Shown piece by piece: positions 22,286 to 31,173 of a DNA stretch of 64,000 nucleotides (positions are counted from its first letter, which is position 1; each line of letters begins with the position of its first letter). The notes below the pieces were generated by a model that saw only the letters and a program-made list of their open reading frames with translations, was not told where the DNA came from and searched no databases. The DNA is from Parashewanella spongiae. GTDB taxonomy: Bacteria; Pseudomonadota; Gammaproteobacteria; Enterobacterales; Shewanellaceae. The DNA is taken from assembly GCF_004358345.1 (NCBI RefSeq), contig NZ_CP037952.1, positions 4,030,001 through 4,094,000 of the forward strand, written 5' to 3'. A program made the position numbers and the translations under genes.

Positions 22286-23110
22286 ATGCAAGCGTTACGT
22301 CAACGTATTGAAGCTGCTTTTGAGGAGCGTAACCAAATCACACCAACTTCGGTGAGTTCGGAACTGAAACAAGACATCAATACCGCCATTAATTTACTCG
22401 ACTCAGGCGAAGCTAGAGTAGCAGAAAAAATAGATGGTCAATGGCAGATTAATCAGTGGCTTAAAAAAGCTGTACTACTTTCTTTTCGAATTTTTGACAA
22501 TCAAGTTATTGATGGCAGCGAAACCAAATATTTCGATAAAGTCCCATTAAAATTTGCAAATTACGATGAAGCACAATTTAAAAAAGAAGCGGTTCGAGTT
22601 GTTCCACCAGCTACCGTTCGTCAAGGCTCATTTATCGGTAAAAATACTGTATTAATGCCATCTTACGTCAACCTAGGTGCGTATGTAGATGAAGGCACTA
22701 TGGTTGATACTTGGGCAACCGTTGGTTCATGTGCCCAAATTGGTAAAAATGTGCATTTATCTGGCGGTGTAGGCATCGGCGGTGTGTTAGAACCATTACA
22801 AGCTGGCCCAACCATTATTGAAGACAACTGCTTTATTGGCGCCCGTTCTGAAATCGTTGAAGGTGTCGTTGTCGAAGAAGGCAGTGTTATTTCGATGGGC
22901 GTTTATATTGGTCAAAGTACACGAATTTTTGATAGAGAAACGGGCGAAATTCATTACGGTCGAGTACCTGCTGGATCGGTTGTTGTTTCAGGCACGCTAC
23001 CTTCGAAATGCGGGACTTATAACTTATACGCGGCGATCATTGTAAAAAAAGTGGATGCTAAAACTCGTAGTAAAGTAGGTGTGAACGAACTATTGAGAAT
23101 TGTTGATTAA
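22286..23110 (+). CDS. dapD: Tetrahydrodipicolinate N-succinyltransferase
   Basis: Lysine and diaminopimelate pathway: succinylates tetrahydrodipicolinate. It has 274 residues, full length. The N-terminal helical part is followed by hexapeptide repeats from about residue 105 ([20 protein letters not shown]). Near residue 155 is [16 protein letters not shown], typical of DapD. A ribosome site (GGGAG) lies about 8 bp before the ATG. A strong terminator follows. Confidence 0.97.
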   Translation: MQALRQRIEAAFEERNQITPTSVSSELKQDINTAINLLDSGEARVAEKIDGQWQINQWLKKAVLLSFRIFDNQVIDGSETKYFDKVPLKFANYDEAQFKKEAVRVVPPATVRQGSFIGKNTVLMPSYVNLGAYVDEGTMVDTWATVGSCAQIGKNVHLSGGVGIGGVLEPLQAGPTIIEDNCFIGARSEIVEGVVVEEGSVISMGVYIGQSTRIFDRETGEIHYGRVPAGSVVVSGTLPSKCGTYNLYAAIIVKKVDAKTRSKVGVNELLRIVD

Positions 23111-23148
23111 AACTCAATGTGTACATAAAAATAACCCTTTAAAATTGA

Positions 23149-23178
23149 ACACCAGCCCCTCTTAGGCTGGTGTTTTTT
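23149..23178 (+). terminator. Terminator after dapD
   Basis: The stem ACACCAGCC / GGCTGGTGT has a 7-base loop and is followed by TTTTTT. It ends the map-glnD-dapD unit. Confidence 0.88.
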
Positions 23179-23189
23179 ACACCTTATCA

Positions 23190-23205
23190 AATGATCTACA
23201 TCACA
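23190..23205 (+). promoter_or_regulatory. CRP-like site upstream of putP
   Basis: AATGATCTACATCACA has one full TCACA half-site and a degenerate TGA left half around the typical centre. It lies about 75 bp before putP, a position that fits activation by cAMP-CRP of an uptake gene. This is motif matching by eye only. Confidence 0.35.
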
Positions 23206-23270
23206 AAATAGTTAATACGTCATAACTCTGGTAATATTTTTCAAAAATAAAATTACCACAGGGAAAATAC

Positions 23271-24722
23271 ATGAGTATCGACACCCCTCTTTTAATTACA
23301 TTTTCAGGCTATCTAATCTTGATGTTACTGATAGGCTTCTGGGCCTATAAAGCAACAAACAGCGTAGATGACTATATCTTAGGTGGCCGAAAAATGGGGC
23401 CTGGAGTGACTGCTCTTAGCGTTGGCGCTTCTGATATGTCAGGGTGGTTGTTACTTGGTTTACCCGGTGCCGTTTATGTCGGTGGACTCAGCGAAGTGTG
23501 GATTGGTATAGGCCTACTCATCGGTGCTTGGCTCAATTGGATTTTTGTGGCTAAGCGACTTCGTATCTACACACAGTTCACTGATAATGCCTTAACATTG
23601 CCAGATTTTTTCGAAAAACGATTTAATGATCATAAAGGCATTTTAAAGATTATCTCTGCGGTGACTATTTTAATATTTTTCACCTTTTATACATCTTCTG
23701 GCATGGTTGGCGGCGCAATTTTATTCGAAAAAGTATTCGGTCTTGATTATGCCTACGCGTTATTGGTAGGCAGTATCATTATTGTTTCTTACACTTTCAT
23801 TGGCGGTTACTTTGCAGTAAGTTGGACGGACTTTTTTCAAGGTTGCTTAATGTTAGCCGCCCTACTTATTGTTCCTGTGGCGATTTTTTCATCTCCAGAA
23901 AACCTACAAAACTTGTCACAACTTGATCCAAGTATGTTGTCGATAATCAACGATGAAACCACGTTGATTGGCTTATTCTCTCTCCTCGCATGGGGACTTG
24001 GCTACTTTGGACAGCCACATATCCTTGCCCGCTTTATGGCTATTGGTGATCCTAATGATTTAAAGGTATCTCGTCGTATCGGCATGAGCTGGATGCTCGT
24101 TTCGGTATTTGGTGCTTTAGCTGTTGGTCTAGCAGGCGCCGTACATTTTTCGGCTACGCCTTTAGACAATGCAGAAACCGTTTTCATCCACTTGACTCAG
24201 GCAGCCTTCAGCCCTTGGATTGGCGGTTTATTGATTGCGGCAATTTTATCGGCAATCATGAGTACCATTGATTCTCAACTTTTGGTCTGCTCAAGCGTGA
24301 TAACGGAAGACTTCTATCGACGTTGGATAAGACCAAAAGCGTCAACTCAAGAGTTATTACTGATTGGACGTGCAAGTGTTATTACTATTGCAATCATTGC
24401 AGGGGTGATCGCTTTGGATCCCAAAAGTGATGTATTAACATTAGTCAGCTACGCTTGGGCTGGTTTTGGAGCGGCATTTGGCCCAGTAGTATTGCTTGCA
24501 TTATTTTGGAGAAACTACAGTCGAAATGGCGCTGTTGCAACAATACTCGTTGGGGCAATAACCGTTATTGTTTGGAAAGAGCTTTCAAGTGGTATTTTTG
24601 ATTTATATGAGTTATTACCTGCATTTATGTTTGCAACCATTGCCGGAATTATTGTGAGTGTGATATCACCTGCTTCAAATGCTGAATCCTCAAGCTTTGA
24701 AATGTTTAAATCTAAATTATAA
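23271..24722 (+). CDS. putP: Sodium/proline symporter PutP
   Basis: Inner-membrane sodium:solute symporter (SSS family) importing proline with Na+. It has 483 residues and about 13 membrane segments. Family hallmarks are DDYILGGRKMGPGVTALSVG near residue 33, ASDMSGWLLLGLPGAVY near 52, and LSAIMSTIDSQLLVCSSV near 326. A good Shine-Dalgarno (CAGGGA) precedes the ATG. It is flanked by terminators and so probably monocistronic. No putA is present in the window. Confidence 0.92.
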   Translation: MSIDTPLLITFSGYLILMLLIGFWAYKATNSVDDYILGGRKMGPGVTALSVGASDMSGWLLLGLPGAVYVGGLSEVWIGIGLLIGAWLNWIFVAKRLRIYTQFTDNALTLPDFFEKRFNDHKGILKIISAVTILIFFTFYTSSGMVGGAILFEKVFGLDYAYALLVGSIIIVSYTFIGGYFAVSWTDFFQGCLMLAALLIVPVAIFSSPENLQNLSQLDPSMLSIINDETTLIGLFSLLAWGLGYFGQPHILARFMAIGDPNDLKVSRRIGMSWMLVSVFGALAVGLAGAVHFSATPLDNAETVFIHLTQAAFSPWIGGLLIAAILSAIMSTIDSQLLVCSSVITEDFYRRWIRPKASTQELLLIGRASVITIAIIAGVIALDPKSDVLTLVSYAWAGFGAAFGPVVLLALFWRNYSRNGAVATILVGAITVIVWKELSSGIFDLYELLPAFMFATIAGIIVSVISPASNAESSSFEMFKSKL

Positions 24723-24731
24723 AAGATAAAA

Positions 24732-24763
24732 AATCAGCATAAGTTCATTTACTTATGCTGATT
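24732..24763 (+). terminator. Terminator after putP
   Basis: A 12-bp stem AATCAGCATAAG / CTTATGCTGATT with an 8-base loop, followed by AACTTTTATT. Confidence 0.8.
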
Positions 24764-24928
24764 AACTTTTATTAATTAAAAACACAACTAAATATCTAAC
24801 AAATTCTTTACATAAATTATATTTAGCTAACTCTATAAATATTAAACAATAATATTAATTATTAAAGTCGTTAATTCTATAACCAAATAATAAACGCTAA
24901 TAAATTCAACAATAAATCAACAAATTAC

Positions 24929-24970
24929 ACACTGGTCAGACTTGCAGCACCCTCTTCAGCTCCCTAGTAT
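24929..24970 (+). promoter_or_regulatory. FadR-like operator and candidate promoter far upstream of fadL
   Basis: ACTGGTCAGAC at 24931-24941 matches the left and central part of the FadR operator consensus (CTGGTCNGACCAG); the right half is degenerate. It abuts a -35-like TTGCAG (24942-24947) that is 17 bp from a -10-like TAGTAT (24965-24970). The next gene is the FadL-type porin at 25476, but a family A element (25070-25432) lies between. In E. coli fadL is repressed by FadR (established). The assignment here is inference from motif and position. Confidence 0.4.
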
Positions 24971-25069
24971 GTGCAAGATCATAACAAACAGTACAATAAC
25001 GATTACAGCCCACTTTTATTAAGTGGTTTGGCTGAGATTATTATATGTACAAATAGATAAGTAGAAATA

Positions 25070-25432
25070 ATACTAATTACAGTAATTAATCTCTCACTCA
25101 GCAAGAGCTAAAGGGTTTCAGTGCAAGGCACAAGCTCGAAGTACTATATTCCCTACGGCCGCCATACAAAACTGGCGTTCAACGCACTTCGTGCTTTTGT
25201 CGGGATAATTCAAGTGCTTGTAACGCAGTAATGGACCCCTTTAGCCTTGCCCTTCGGGAGCTTGTATGTGCTCACTTTGGTTTATAAAGAATACTTCTCA
25301 AAATTGTCTTGACGTAGCAATGTAATAACGACAGCTGTGTATGTCGGTAACAACTATGTCTTCATCAATTTCGATTGCACTTTGAGCACATACATAGCTC
25401 TGAGTTGAGCATTTAATTACTGTAATTGGTAT
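25070..25432 (+). repeat. Family A inverted-repeat element, copy 1
   Basis: A 363-bp non-coding element bounded by near-perfect 20-bp inverted ends (left ATACTAATTACAGTAATTAA; the right end is its complement with one mismatch). It contains two copies of a small hairpin, CGCCATACAAAACTGGCG (25160-25177) and a variant on the other strand (25329-25346). Other copies lie at 36471, 48830 and 50383/53238. It has no open frame and so resembles a MITE. Its right end is 43 bp before the fadL-type start. The AT-rich stretch 24780-25069 before it holds only the candidate promoter above. Confidence 0.85.
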
Positions 25433-25475
25433 ATATAGTCTTTACTTATGTTGTCTATTTAATATAAATAATTGG

Positions 25476-26777
25476 ATGATGAATACAATGCACCTACTCA
25501 ATAAGACTAGCTTAGCAGTTGCCCTAGCTCTAGCAAGTACCCAAACACTGGCGGCAGGATTTCAACTTAACTCTCAATCAGCTACAGGCATTGGTCGAGC
25601 TTTCTCTGGTGAAGCCGCTATTGGTGACAATGCTTCTGTACTATCTCGTAATCCAGCCGCTATGGCACTATTTGACGAAAAAGCGTTGTCAATAGGCTTA
25701 ACTTACGCACAAACCGATGTTGAAGTGAAAGATTTAGCCTACCAACAGGCACCTACAACAGGATTTGGCAGCATAGACGATGCGGCTGACAACAAATTGA
25801 TCCCTAACCTGTATTACATTCAACCTTATAACAACAATTTTTCTTTTGGCTTTGCAGCCTTCAGTAATTTCGGTACTGGGACTGATACCAGTTCGTTCTT
25901 AACTGATAATCCAGGTGCGACACTCCCTGTTGATTTATTGGGTAACACTGAAGTCACCACAATTAATTTTAACGGCAGCTTATCTTGGAGAGTCAACAAG
26001 CATTTCAGTGTTGGCGCTGGCATTGACGCCGTTTATGGTGAAGGCTTATTAACTCGCCAAGGAAAAACAGCTTTTAGCGATAGTTCAACATTAGTCGATG
26101 TTGATGCTGATGGTTGGGGGTTCGGTGGTATTGTTGGTGCTTTAATCGAATTTAATAAAGATAACCGTATTGGTATCAGTTATCGAGAAAGTCCTGATAT
26201 TAAAGTCAAAGGGGTCTTAAATACTTTAACACCAAATCAAGAAAAAACAGCACTTCTTCCCGTAGTAAGTGATGAGTTAGAAGTACCTTTACCTGATATC
26301 TGGCAAATTGGCGGATTCCATCAATTAACCGACCAGTTTGCTATCCATTATACCGCTCAGTATACAAGCTGGGGTGATTTTGAAAAAATTACTCTTCAAG
26401 GCAACAAGATAGGCACAACACAAGTTCCAGATTCAGCACTGAAAGTCTATAAATGGGAAGATTCATGGTTATATTCTATTGGTGGTACATACAGTGTTAA
26501 CCAAGATTGGACCTTAAGAGCAGGCTATTTATTTGATGATGGTGTAGTTGGTGAGCTTAGCTCTATTTCAATCCCTGATTCAGATCGTGATTGGTATACT
26601 GCAGGTATCGGATTTAATTTAGACAAAAACAGCACAATAGACTTTGGCTTGGCTTATGTGAAAGGTGAAAATACAGAGGTAATTGAAAATAGTGCAATTT
26701 TAGGTGGTGTCAATATCATTGCTCACACCAACGCAAGTGCAACTTATTACTCCGTTCAATATAGCTATAACTTTTAA
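25476..26777 (+). CDS. FadL/OmpP1/TodX-family outer membrane porin
   Basis: Outer-membrane beta-barrel for uptake of long-chain fatty acids or other hydrophobic compounds. It has 433 residues. A signal peptide ends about ASTQTLAAG. The mature N-terminus GFQLNSQSATGIGRAFSGEAA is the FadL plug signature, with DNASVLSRNPAAMALF following. It ends in an aromatic (YSVQYSYNF), as barrels do. The start is ambiguous: 25476, or the ATG at 25488, which has a better spaced GGATGA. The A element lies directly upstream, so the gene may be read from a promoter in or beyond it. Substrate is not determined. Confidence 0.88.
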   Translation: MMNTMHLLNKTSLAVALALASTQTLAAGFQLNSQSATGIGRAFSGEAAIGDNASVLSRNPAAMALFDEKALSIGLTYAQTDVEVKDLAYQQAPTTGFGSIDDAADNKLIPNLYYIQPYNNNFSFGFAAFSNFGTGTDTSSFLTDNPGATLPVDLLGNTEVTTINFNGSLSWRVNKHFSVGAGIDAVYGEGLLTRQGKTAFSDSSTLVDVDADGWGFGGIVGALIEFNKDNRIGISYRESPDIKVKGVLNTLTPNQEKTALLPVVSDELEVPLPDIWQIGGFHQLTDQFAIHYTAQYTSWGDFEKITLQGNKIGTTQVPDSALKVYKWEDSWLYSIGGTYSVNQDWTLRAGYLFDDGVVGELSSISIPDSDRDWYTAGIGFNLDKNSTIDFGLAYVKGENTEVIENSAILGGVNIIAHTNASATYYSVQYSYNF

Positions 26778-26811
26778 TTATTAGGTTAATTACCCACTTT
26801 TTTTTAGATTT

Positions 26812-26840
26812 AAATGCCGTATCCTTTACGGCATTTTTAT
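26812..26840 (+). terminator. Terminator after the FadL-type gene
   Basis: The stem AAATGCCGTA / TACGGCATTT has a short loop and runs into TTTAT. An A-rich flank makes it possibly bidirectional. Confidence 0.75.
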
Positions 26841-27027
26841 TTAAAAAATGCATCCTTACCCCAAGTTTCAAATTTAAAAATCGATTCTCGATTTTTAAAT
26901 TAAACATGAAATAAAATTTAGAACCATTTACAACACTCAATTGACGCTATAGGTTTAAATTCGGCCACCTGTACAATTTTTTAAAAAGCATGGCATATCA
27001 GCTCAAGAGATGTAGTGGGGTTATTTT

Positions 27028-28854
27028 ATGGTTAGTAAATTTAAAAAAAACGCAATACAGTTAGCAGTCGCTGTTTTGTTCGCTTTATTCGGAACAAACA
27101 ATGCTGTTGCGAATAATCGTTTACAAAATACAAATATTAATCCGCCGACAAATAATTCTGCTCATCCCGTAAAAAGATATATAGTCCAATTTAAGGATCA
27201 GACATATTCTCCTGCACATTTTGGTACTCAGCCAAGCATGAGTCATTCAGCGCAGAATACTCAGGTACAACTTCAGCGCTCAGCATTTCGCGAAGCAAAA
27301 GTTGCTACTGCAACACGAATTGGACACAGTAACTCATATTCTGCTTCACTGTCTGAAAACGAAGTACGGAATTTACAGGCAAATAAAAACATTGAATTTA
27401 TTGAAGAAGATGTCCTTCGTTATGCATTGAACAACACATTAAGTACTCAACATACTTCAAAACAATCGATAAATCGGAATATGAAATCCTCACTGCTTAG
27501 CGATATCAGCTGGGGAAACGAAGCCGTTGATGCACTAAGTTTAACTGATGCATCCGCATCCAATAGAACGGTTTGTATCATTGACACAGGATACGATGTC
27601 AATCACCCCGCGCTGGCTAATAACAATGTAATCGGTGAAAGTATGGGAAATACGGGAAGCTGGGATGCACCAGGAAACCCACATGGGACACACGTAGCCG
27701 GTATTATATCAGCAATGAAACCACTCAATCATTCTGACGACTTTGGGATACGTGGTGTGATGCCACATGGAAAGGTTAATATTGTCGCTATTAAAGCCTT
27801 AAACGATCAAGGTCAAGCATATAATTCTGACATTATGTCAGCCGTTGAAACTTGTGCAGATTTAGGCGCTAATGTGATCAGCATGAGTTTAGGTGGGATA
27901 GATACCAGCCGTGCAGAAAAAAAGCTATACAATAAGTATTCACGGCAAGGAATTTTGATTGTCGCTGCGGCAGGAAACTCTGGTGACACAAGCAAATCAT
28001 ACCCAGCATCATACAGTTCCGTAATGTCCGTGGCATCGATTGACAGTGGTAACGCACACTCAGTGTTTTCGCAAAGCAATAATCAAGTTGAAATATCAGC
28101 GCCGGGTGAAGCGATTATTTCAAGCGTGCCCGTTGGTCAAGGCAGGACGGCAGATATCTCTGTTGAAGGGCACTCATATTTTGCCAATGGCGTCGTTCCT
28201 GCGCAGCATTATATTCCATCAGGACCAGTCGACATTGATGGAAACATTCAATATATGATCAGCAACATTAATGATACTGCCGCTGGAGAGTTGGCTGAAT
28301 GTGATACTAGCAGCGGCTCTTACCAATGTGAAAATATGACGTCAAAAGTTTGCTTAGTTCAACGCCTTGAGAATCAGGGCATGAACCCTAACGCTAAGAG
28401 CACTGATGAAATAAACCCTGAAATTCATGCCGTCAGTGCCTGTCAACAAGCAGGAGCTGTCGCTACTATTGTTTACAGTAATGATGAATTGTCAGGACTT
28501 CAAAACCCATTTTTAGTCGATAAAAATCAAGAAATATCTTCTGTAACCGTTTCTGTAGACCGTGAAACAGGTCAAGAGTTAGCCAGCCACATTGGCGAGC
28601 AAACTACCGTTTCTGCCGAAGGTAACAAAGATTATGAATACTTTAACGGCACTTCAATGGCGACGCCGTACGTATCAGGTGTGGCTACCTTATTATGGAG
28701 CCACCATACAGAATGCTCAGCACAGGACGTAAGGAATGCATTGGATGAAACCGCAAAGCATTTAGGTCAATATGGTAGAAATAACCAGTTTGGTTACGGA
28801 CTAATTGATGCCGAAGCTGCCGATGAGTATCTAACTGCATCATGTAAAGGATAA
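27028..28854 (+). CDS. Secreted subtilisin-family (S8) serine protease with PA domain
   Basis: Extracellular endopeptidase, 608 residues. A signal peptide (about 1-29) is followed by an I9-type inhibitor propeptide (KRYIVQFKDQ... to NKNIEFIEEDVLRYA, about 50-135). The catalytic triad is visible: Asp in VCIIDTGYDVNHP (about 188), His in NPHGTHVAGIISA (about 224) and Ser in FNGTSMATPYVSG (about 546). The oxyanion region is VAAAGNSGD. About 150 residues between His and Ser (370-520, four cysteines) form a protease-associated (PA) insert. A strong GTGGGG ribosome site precedes the ATG. No type I secretion or PPC domain is seen at the C-terminus. Confidence 0.93.
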   Translation: MVSKFKKNAIQLAVAVLFALFGTNNAVANNRLQNTNINPPTNNSAHPVKRYIVQFKDQTYSPAHFGTQPSMSHSAQNTQVQLQRSAFREAKVATATRIGHSNSYSASLSENEVRNLQANKNIEFIEEDVLRYALNNTLSTQHTSKQSINRNMKSSLLSDISWGNEAVDALSLTDASASNRTVCIIDTGYDVNHPALANNNVIGESMGNTGSWDAPGNPHGTHVAGIISAMKPLNHSDDFGIRGVMPHGKVNIVAIKALNDQGQAYNSDIMSAVETCADLGANVISMSLGGIDTSRAEKKLYNKYSRQGILIVAAAGNSGDTSKSYPASYSSVMSVASIDSGNAHSVFSQSNNQVEISAPGEAIISSVPVGQGRTADISVEGHSYFANGVVPAQHYIPSGPVDIDGNIQYMISNINDTAAGELAECDTSSGSYQCENMTSKVCLVQRLENQGMNPNAKSTDEINPEIHAVSACQQAGAVATIVYSNDELSGLQNPFLVDKNQEISSVTVSVDRETGQELASHIGEQTTVSAEGNKDYEYFNGTSMATPYVSGVATLLWSHHTECSAQDVRNALDETAKHLGQYGRNNQFGYGLIDAEAADEYLTASCKG

Positions 28855-28861
28855 ACTTAAA

Positions 28862-28901
28862 TAGACGAATAAAAGGTGCTTGAGTATTTTTTATTCGTCT
28901 A
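28862..28901. terminator. Bidirectional terminator between convergent genes
   Basis: A 13-bp stem TAGACGAATAAAA / TTTTATTCGTCTA with A and T runs on both sides. It ends the protease transcript on the plus strand. On the minus strand it overlaps the last three codons and stop of the siroheme synthase gene. Confidence 0.8.
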
Positions 28902-29811
28902 AATAAAATGACTCAATAAATTTTGTGTGCACTTTGCTCAATGCATCGCTATCAGCAATAATCAATACTTTCCCAATAATCCCATCCAAGCTTAACGATT
29001 CTGCACATTTAAATTGAGCACGAATAGCATCACGTCTAATAAGTTCATTAAGTTCAAATGGCACTTTTTTCTCACTAAGCACTAGCTCTATCTGCTGCAA
29101 AACTGGAATAATTGAGATAGGCAAATTAGAAATATTCGCCGTTTGTTTGAGTAGGATAATTTCACTCTGGGCGCTTGACTCTTTTTCTAATAACACATCA
29201 TCTTTCGTTTCGATAAAGGCATTAGCCGTAAACTCTGTATATTCAACACCATTTCGCTCGAAAAAGCGTTGCCAAAACTGCCTTTTACTTTGTCCTGACT
29301 TAAATAAAGATTGAACCTCAGAACGTTTTTTAGCGACGAAGTCCATCAAACCTGAAACTGAACTTGGCAGCCAAGTCTCAATTCTAGCCCGCAATTGACT
29401 GACAAAAACTGGTGCGGCTCCACTGCTGCTGATTGCAATTTGTAATTTACCTCGGTCGACGATTGCAGGTGTGATAAAACTGCATTCATCTGGCGCATCA
29501 ACAACATTAGCAAGTATATTTTTTTGATGAGCCACTTCCGCCATTTTATGGTTTAGTGCCGGATCTGAAGTTGCCATATAAAGAAGATGAATATCTCGGA
29601 TATCTGATTTATTCACTTCACGCAGTTCTAATTTAATTTTGTTTTGACTGGCTAGTCCTAACACCTCATCACAAGCCGATAGCGCGATTACTGTTATTTC
29701 AGCTTCTGTTCGACACAATAGCTCCAACTTGCGCGCAGCAACGTCTCCAGCGCCAACGACAAGAGCTGATAACCTTTGAGTATCAACAAATAGCGGAAAA
29801 TACTGCATCAA
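28891..29811 (-). CDS. Siroheme synthase N-terminal (CysG-N/Met8-type) dehydrogenase-chelatase
   Basis: Probable precorrin-2 dehydrogenase/sirohydrochlorin ferrochelatase, the last steps of siroheme synthesis. The NAD-binding start LSALVVGAGDVAARKLELL (residues 14-32) is followed by the Met8 features NVVDAPDECSFITPAIVDRGKLQIAISS and the GAAPVFVSQLRARIE segment to about residue 145. The methyltransferase domain of full CysG is absent. A C-terminal region of about 110 residues (195-306) is not recognised. It overlaps the upstream DUF2007 gene by four bases. It differs from Met8 alone by this extension. Confidence 0.85.
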   Translation of the reverse strand: MMQYFPLFVDTQRLSALVVGAGDVAARKLELLCRTEAEITVIALSACDEVLGLASQNKIKLELREVNKSDIRDIHLLYMATSDPALNHKMAEVAHQKNILANVVDAPDECSFITPAIVDRGKLQIAISSSGAAPVFVSQLRARIETWLPSSVSGLMDFVAKKRSEVQSLFKSGQSKRQFWQRFFERNGVEYTEFTANAFIETKDDVLLEKESSAQSEIILLKQTANISNLPISIIPVLQQIELVLSEKKVPFELNELIRRDAIRAQFKCAESLSLDGIIGKVLIIADSDALSKVHTKFIESFYLDE

Positions 29812-30140
29812 AGATCACTCTCTATATTTTCTGAACTGCATTTCCAGCAAATTTCAAAATTAAATTCATTTTGCTCACCACACTCACGGCAAAACCAAGG
29901 CTCACCTTTTTTGTTGTTCTGATCCATAATTGCTTTCGCTTGTTCAAGTTGCGATGAAGTTATCCAAATTTCAGCATAAGCGGCATCTAGTCCAAACTCA
30001 CCCGTTGCCCCTAACAGTGCTTCTCCTCTTAACTCAACATCGATTCCTTGAGTTTCAAGCAACCCTTTAAAGGCATGCACCTCAATTAAACTACCTTTAA
30101 TTAATAGCGTTTTCTCTGATGATAGATCGTTCATTGGCAT
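29808..30140 (-). CDS. DUF2007-domain protein with C-terminal zinc ribbon
   Basis: A small cytoplasmic protein, 110 residues. Residues about 10-72 resemble the DUF2007 signal-transducing fold (LIKGSLIEVHAFKGLLETQGIDVELRGE). The tail has two CxxC pairs (CREC and CWKC, residues about 84-102), which should bind one zinc. Function unknown. A stop/start overlap couples it to the siroheme gene. It lies downstream of the secF terminator. An AAGGGA ribosome site precedes the ATG chosen. Confidence 0.75.
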   Translation of the reverse strand: MPMNDLSSEKTLLIKGSLIEVHAFKGLLETQGIDVELRGEALLGATGEFGLDAAYAEIWITSSQLEQAKAIMDQNNKKGEPWFCRECGEQNEFNFEICWKCSSENIESDL

Positions 30141-30152
30141 AATTTCCCTTAC

Positions 30153-30180
30153 AAAAAAGCCACCCGAAGGTGGCTTTTTA
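30153..30180 (-). terminator. Terminator after secF
   Basis: AAAAAAGCCACC-CGAA-GGTGGCTTTTT is a strong hairpin with A and T runs on both sides, 33 bp after the secF stop on the minus strand. It closes the queA-tgt-yajC-secD-secF run and separates it from the DUF2007 gene. Confidence 0.9.
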
Positions 30181-30212
30181 GAATACCAAAATATGATGCC
30201 TTAAAGAAAGAT

Positions 30213-31166
30213 TTAAGGCATTACAGATTCTTGATCGGCACCTTCTTTTTCAATTTCAACGGGCATCATGTGATCGCGGCTTATGCCTAAACGAATCGCT
30301 AGATAGCTCGCTACATAAATTGAAGAATAAGTACCCACAAGTATGCCCATCAGCAATGCTGTGGCAAAACCATGGATCATCCCGCCACCTTTCAAGAACA
30401 ATGCAATCACAGTGATTAACGTTGTAAAGGTTGTGATGATGGTTCGGCTCATCGTTTGGGTAATTGACGCATTCACCACTTCCGCGGGATCCGCTTTACG
30501 CATCTTGAGGAAGTTTTCACGAATACGGTCGTATACAACGATGGTATCGTTAAGCGAGTAACCTACTACGGTCAATAAGCCCGCTAACACAGTCAAGTCA
30601 AACTCGAGTTGCAATACAGAGAATACACCTAAGGTCACGATGACATCGTGCCCCAATGCAGCAACTGAACCCGCCGCCAAGCGCCATTCAAAGCGAAATG
30701 ACACATAGACAAGAATACAAATTAGTGCGACTAAAACCGCTAAGCCACCTTGCTCAGTTAATTCTTTACCAACCTGTGGTCCAACAAACTCAACACGCTT
30801 TTGAATCACGCCTTCGTCAAATTTTTTGGCAGTCTCCATGACCAATTTCACTTGGTCATCGCTTTTCACGCCTTGTTTGACTTGCAAACGGATCAGAATG
30901 TCTCTGGTTGAACCAAAGTTTTGGATCACCGCGCCACTCGTGCTCTCATGATCTAAATCAGCACGTAGATTTTTTAAATCTACCGCGTGATCGAATTCAA
31001 GCTCAACTACTGTACCGCCAGTGAAATCAAGTCCCCAGTTAATACCATTAGTGGCCAACGAAACCACTGAACCAACCACTAAAAATAGTGAAAGAACACT
31101 GATTGGCAACGCATGGCGCAAGAAATTGACTGTGCCTTTAAATGCTAAAATTTGAAACATAATCAA
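30213..31166 (-). CDS. secF: Protein translocase subunit SecF
   Basis: Inner-membrane RND-type partner of SecD that uses the proton-motive force to help release exported proteins. It has 317 residues with six membrane helices. The first periplasmic domain begins INWGLDFTGGTVVELEFD (about 43-60). LTVVGYSLNDTIVVYDRIRENF (about 205-225) is the family signature. It follows secD by seven bases. Confidence 0.97.
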   Translation of the reverse strand: MIMFQILAFKGTVNFLRHALPISVLSLFLVVGSVVSLATNGINWGLDFTGGTVVELEFDHAVDLKNLRADLDHESTSGAVIQNFGSTRDILIRLQVKQGVKSDDQVKLVMETAKKFDEGVIQKRVEFVGPQVGKELTEQGGLAVLVALICILVYVSFRFEWRLAAGSVAALGHDVIVTLGVFSVLQLEFDLTVLAGLLTVVGYSLNDTIVVYDRIRENFLKMRKADPAEVVNASITQTMSRTIITTFTTLITVIALFLKGGGMIHGFATALLMGILVGTYSSIYVASYLAIRLGISRDHMMPVEIEKEGADQESVMP

Positions 31167-31173
31167 TCTCTCC

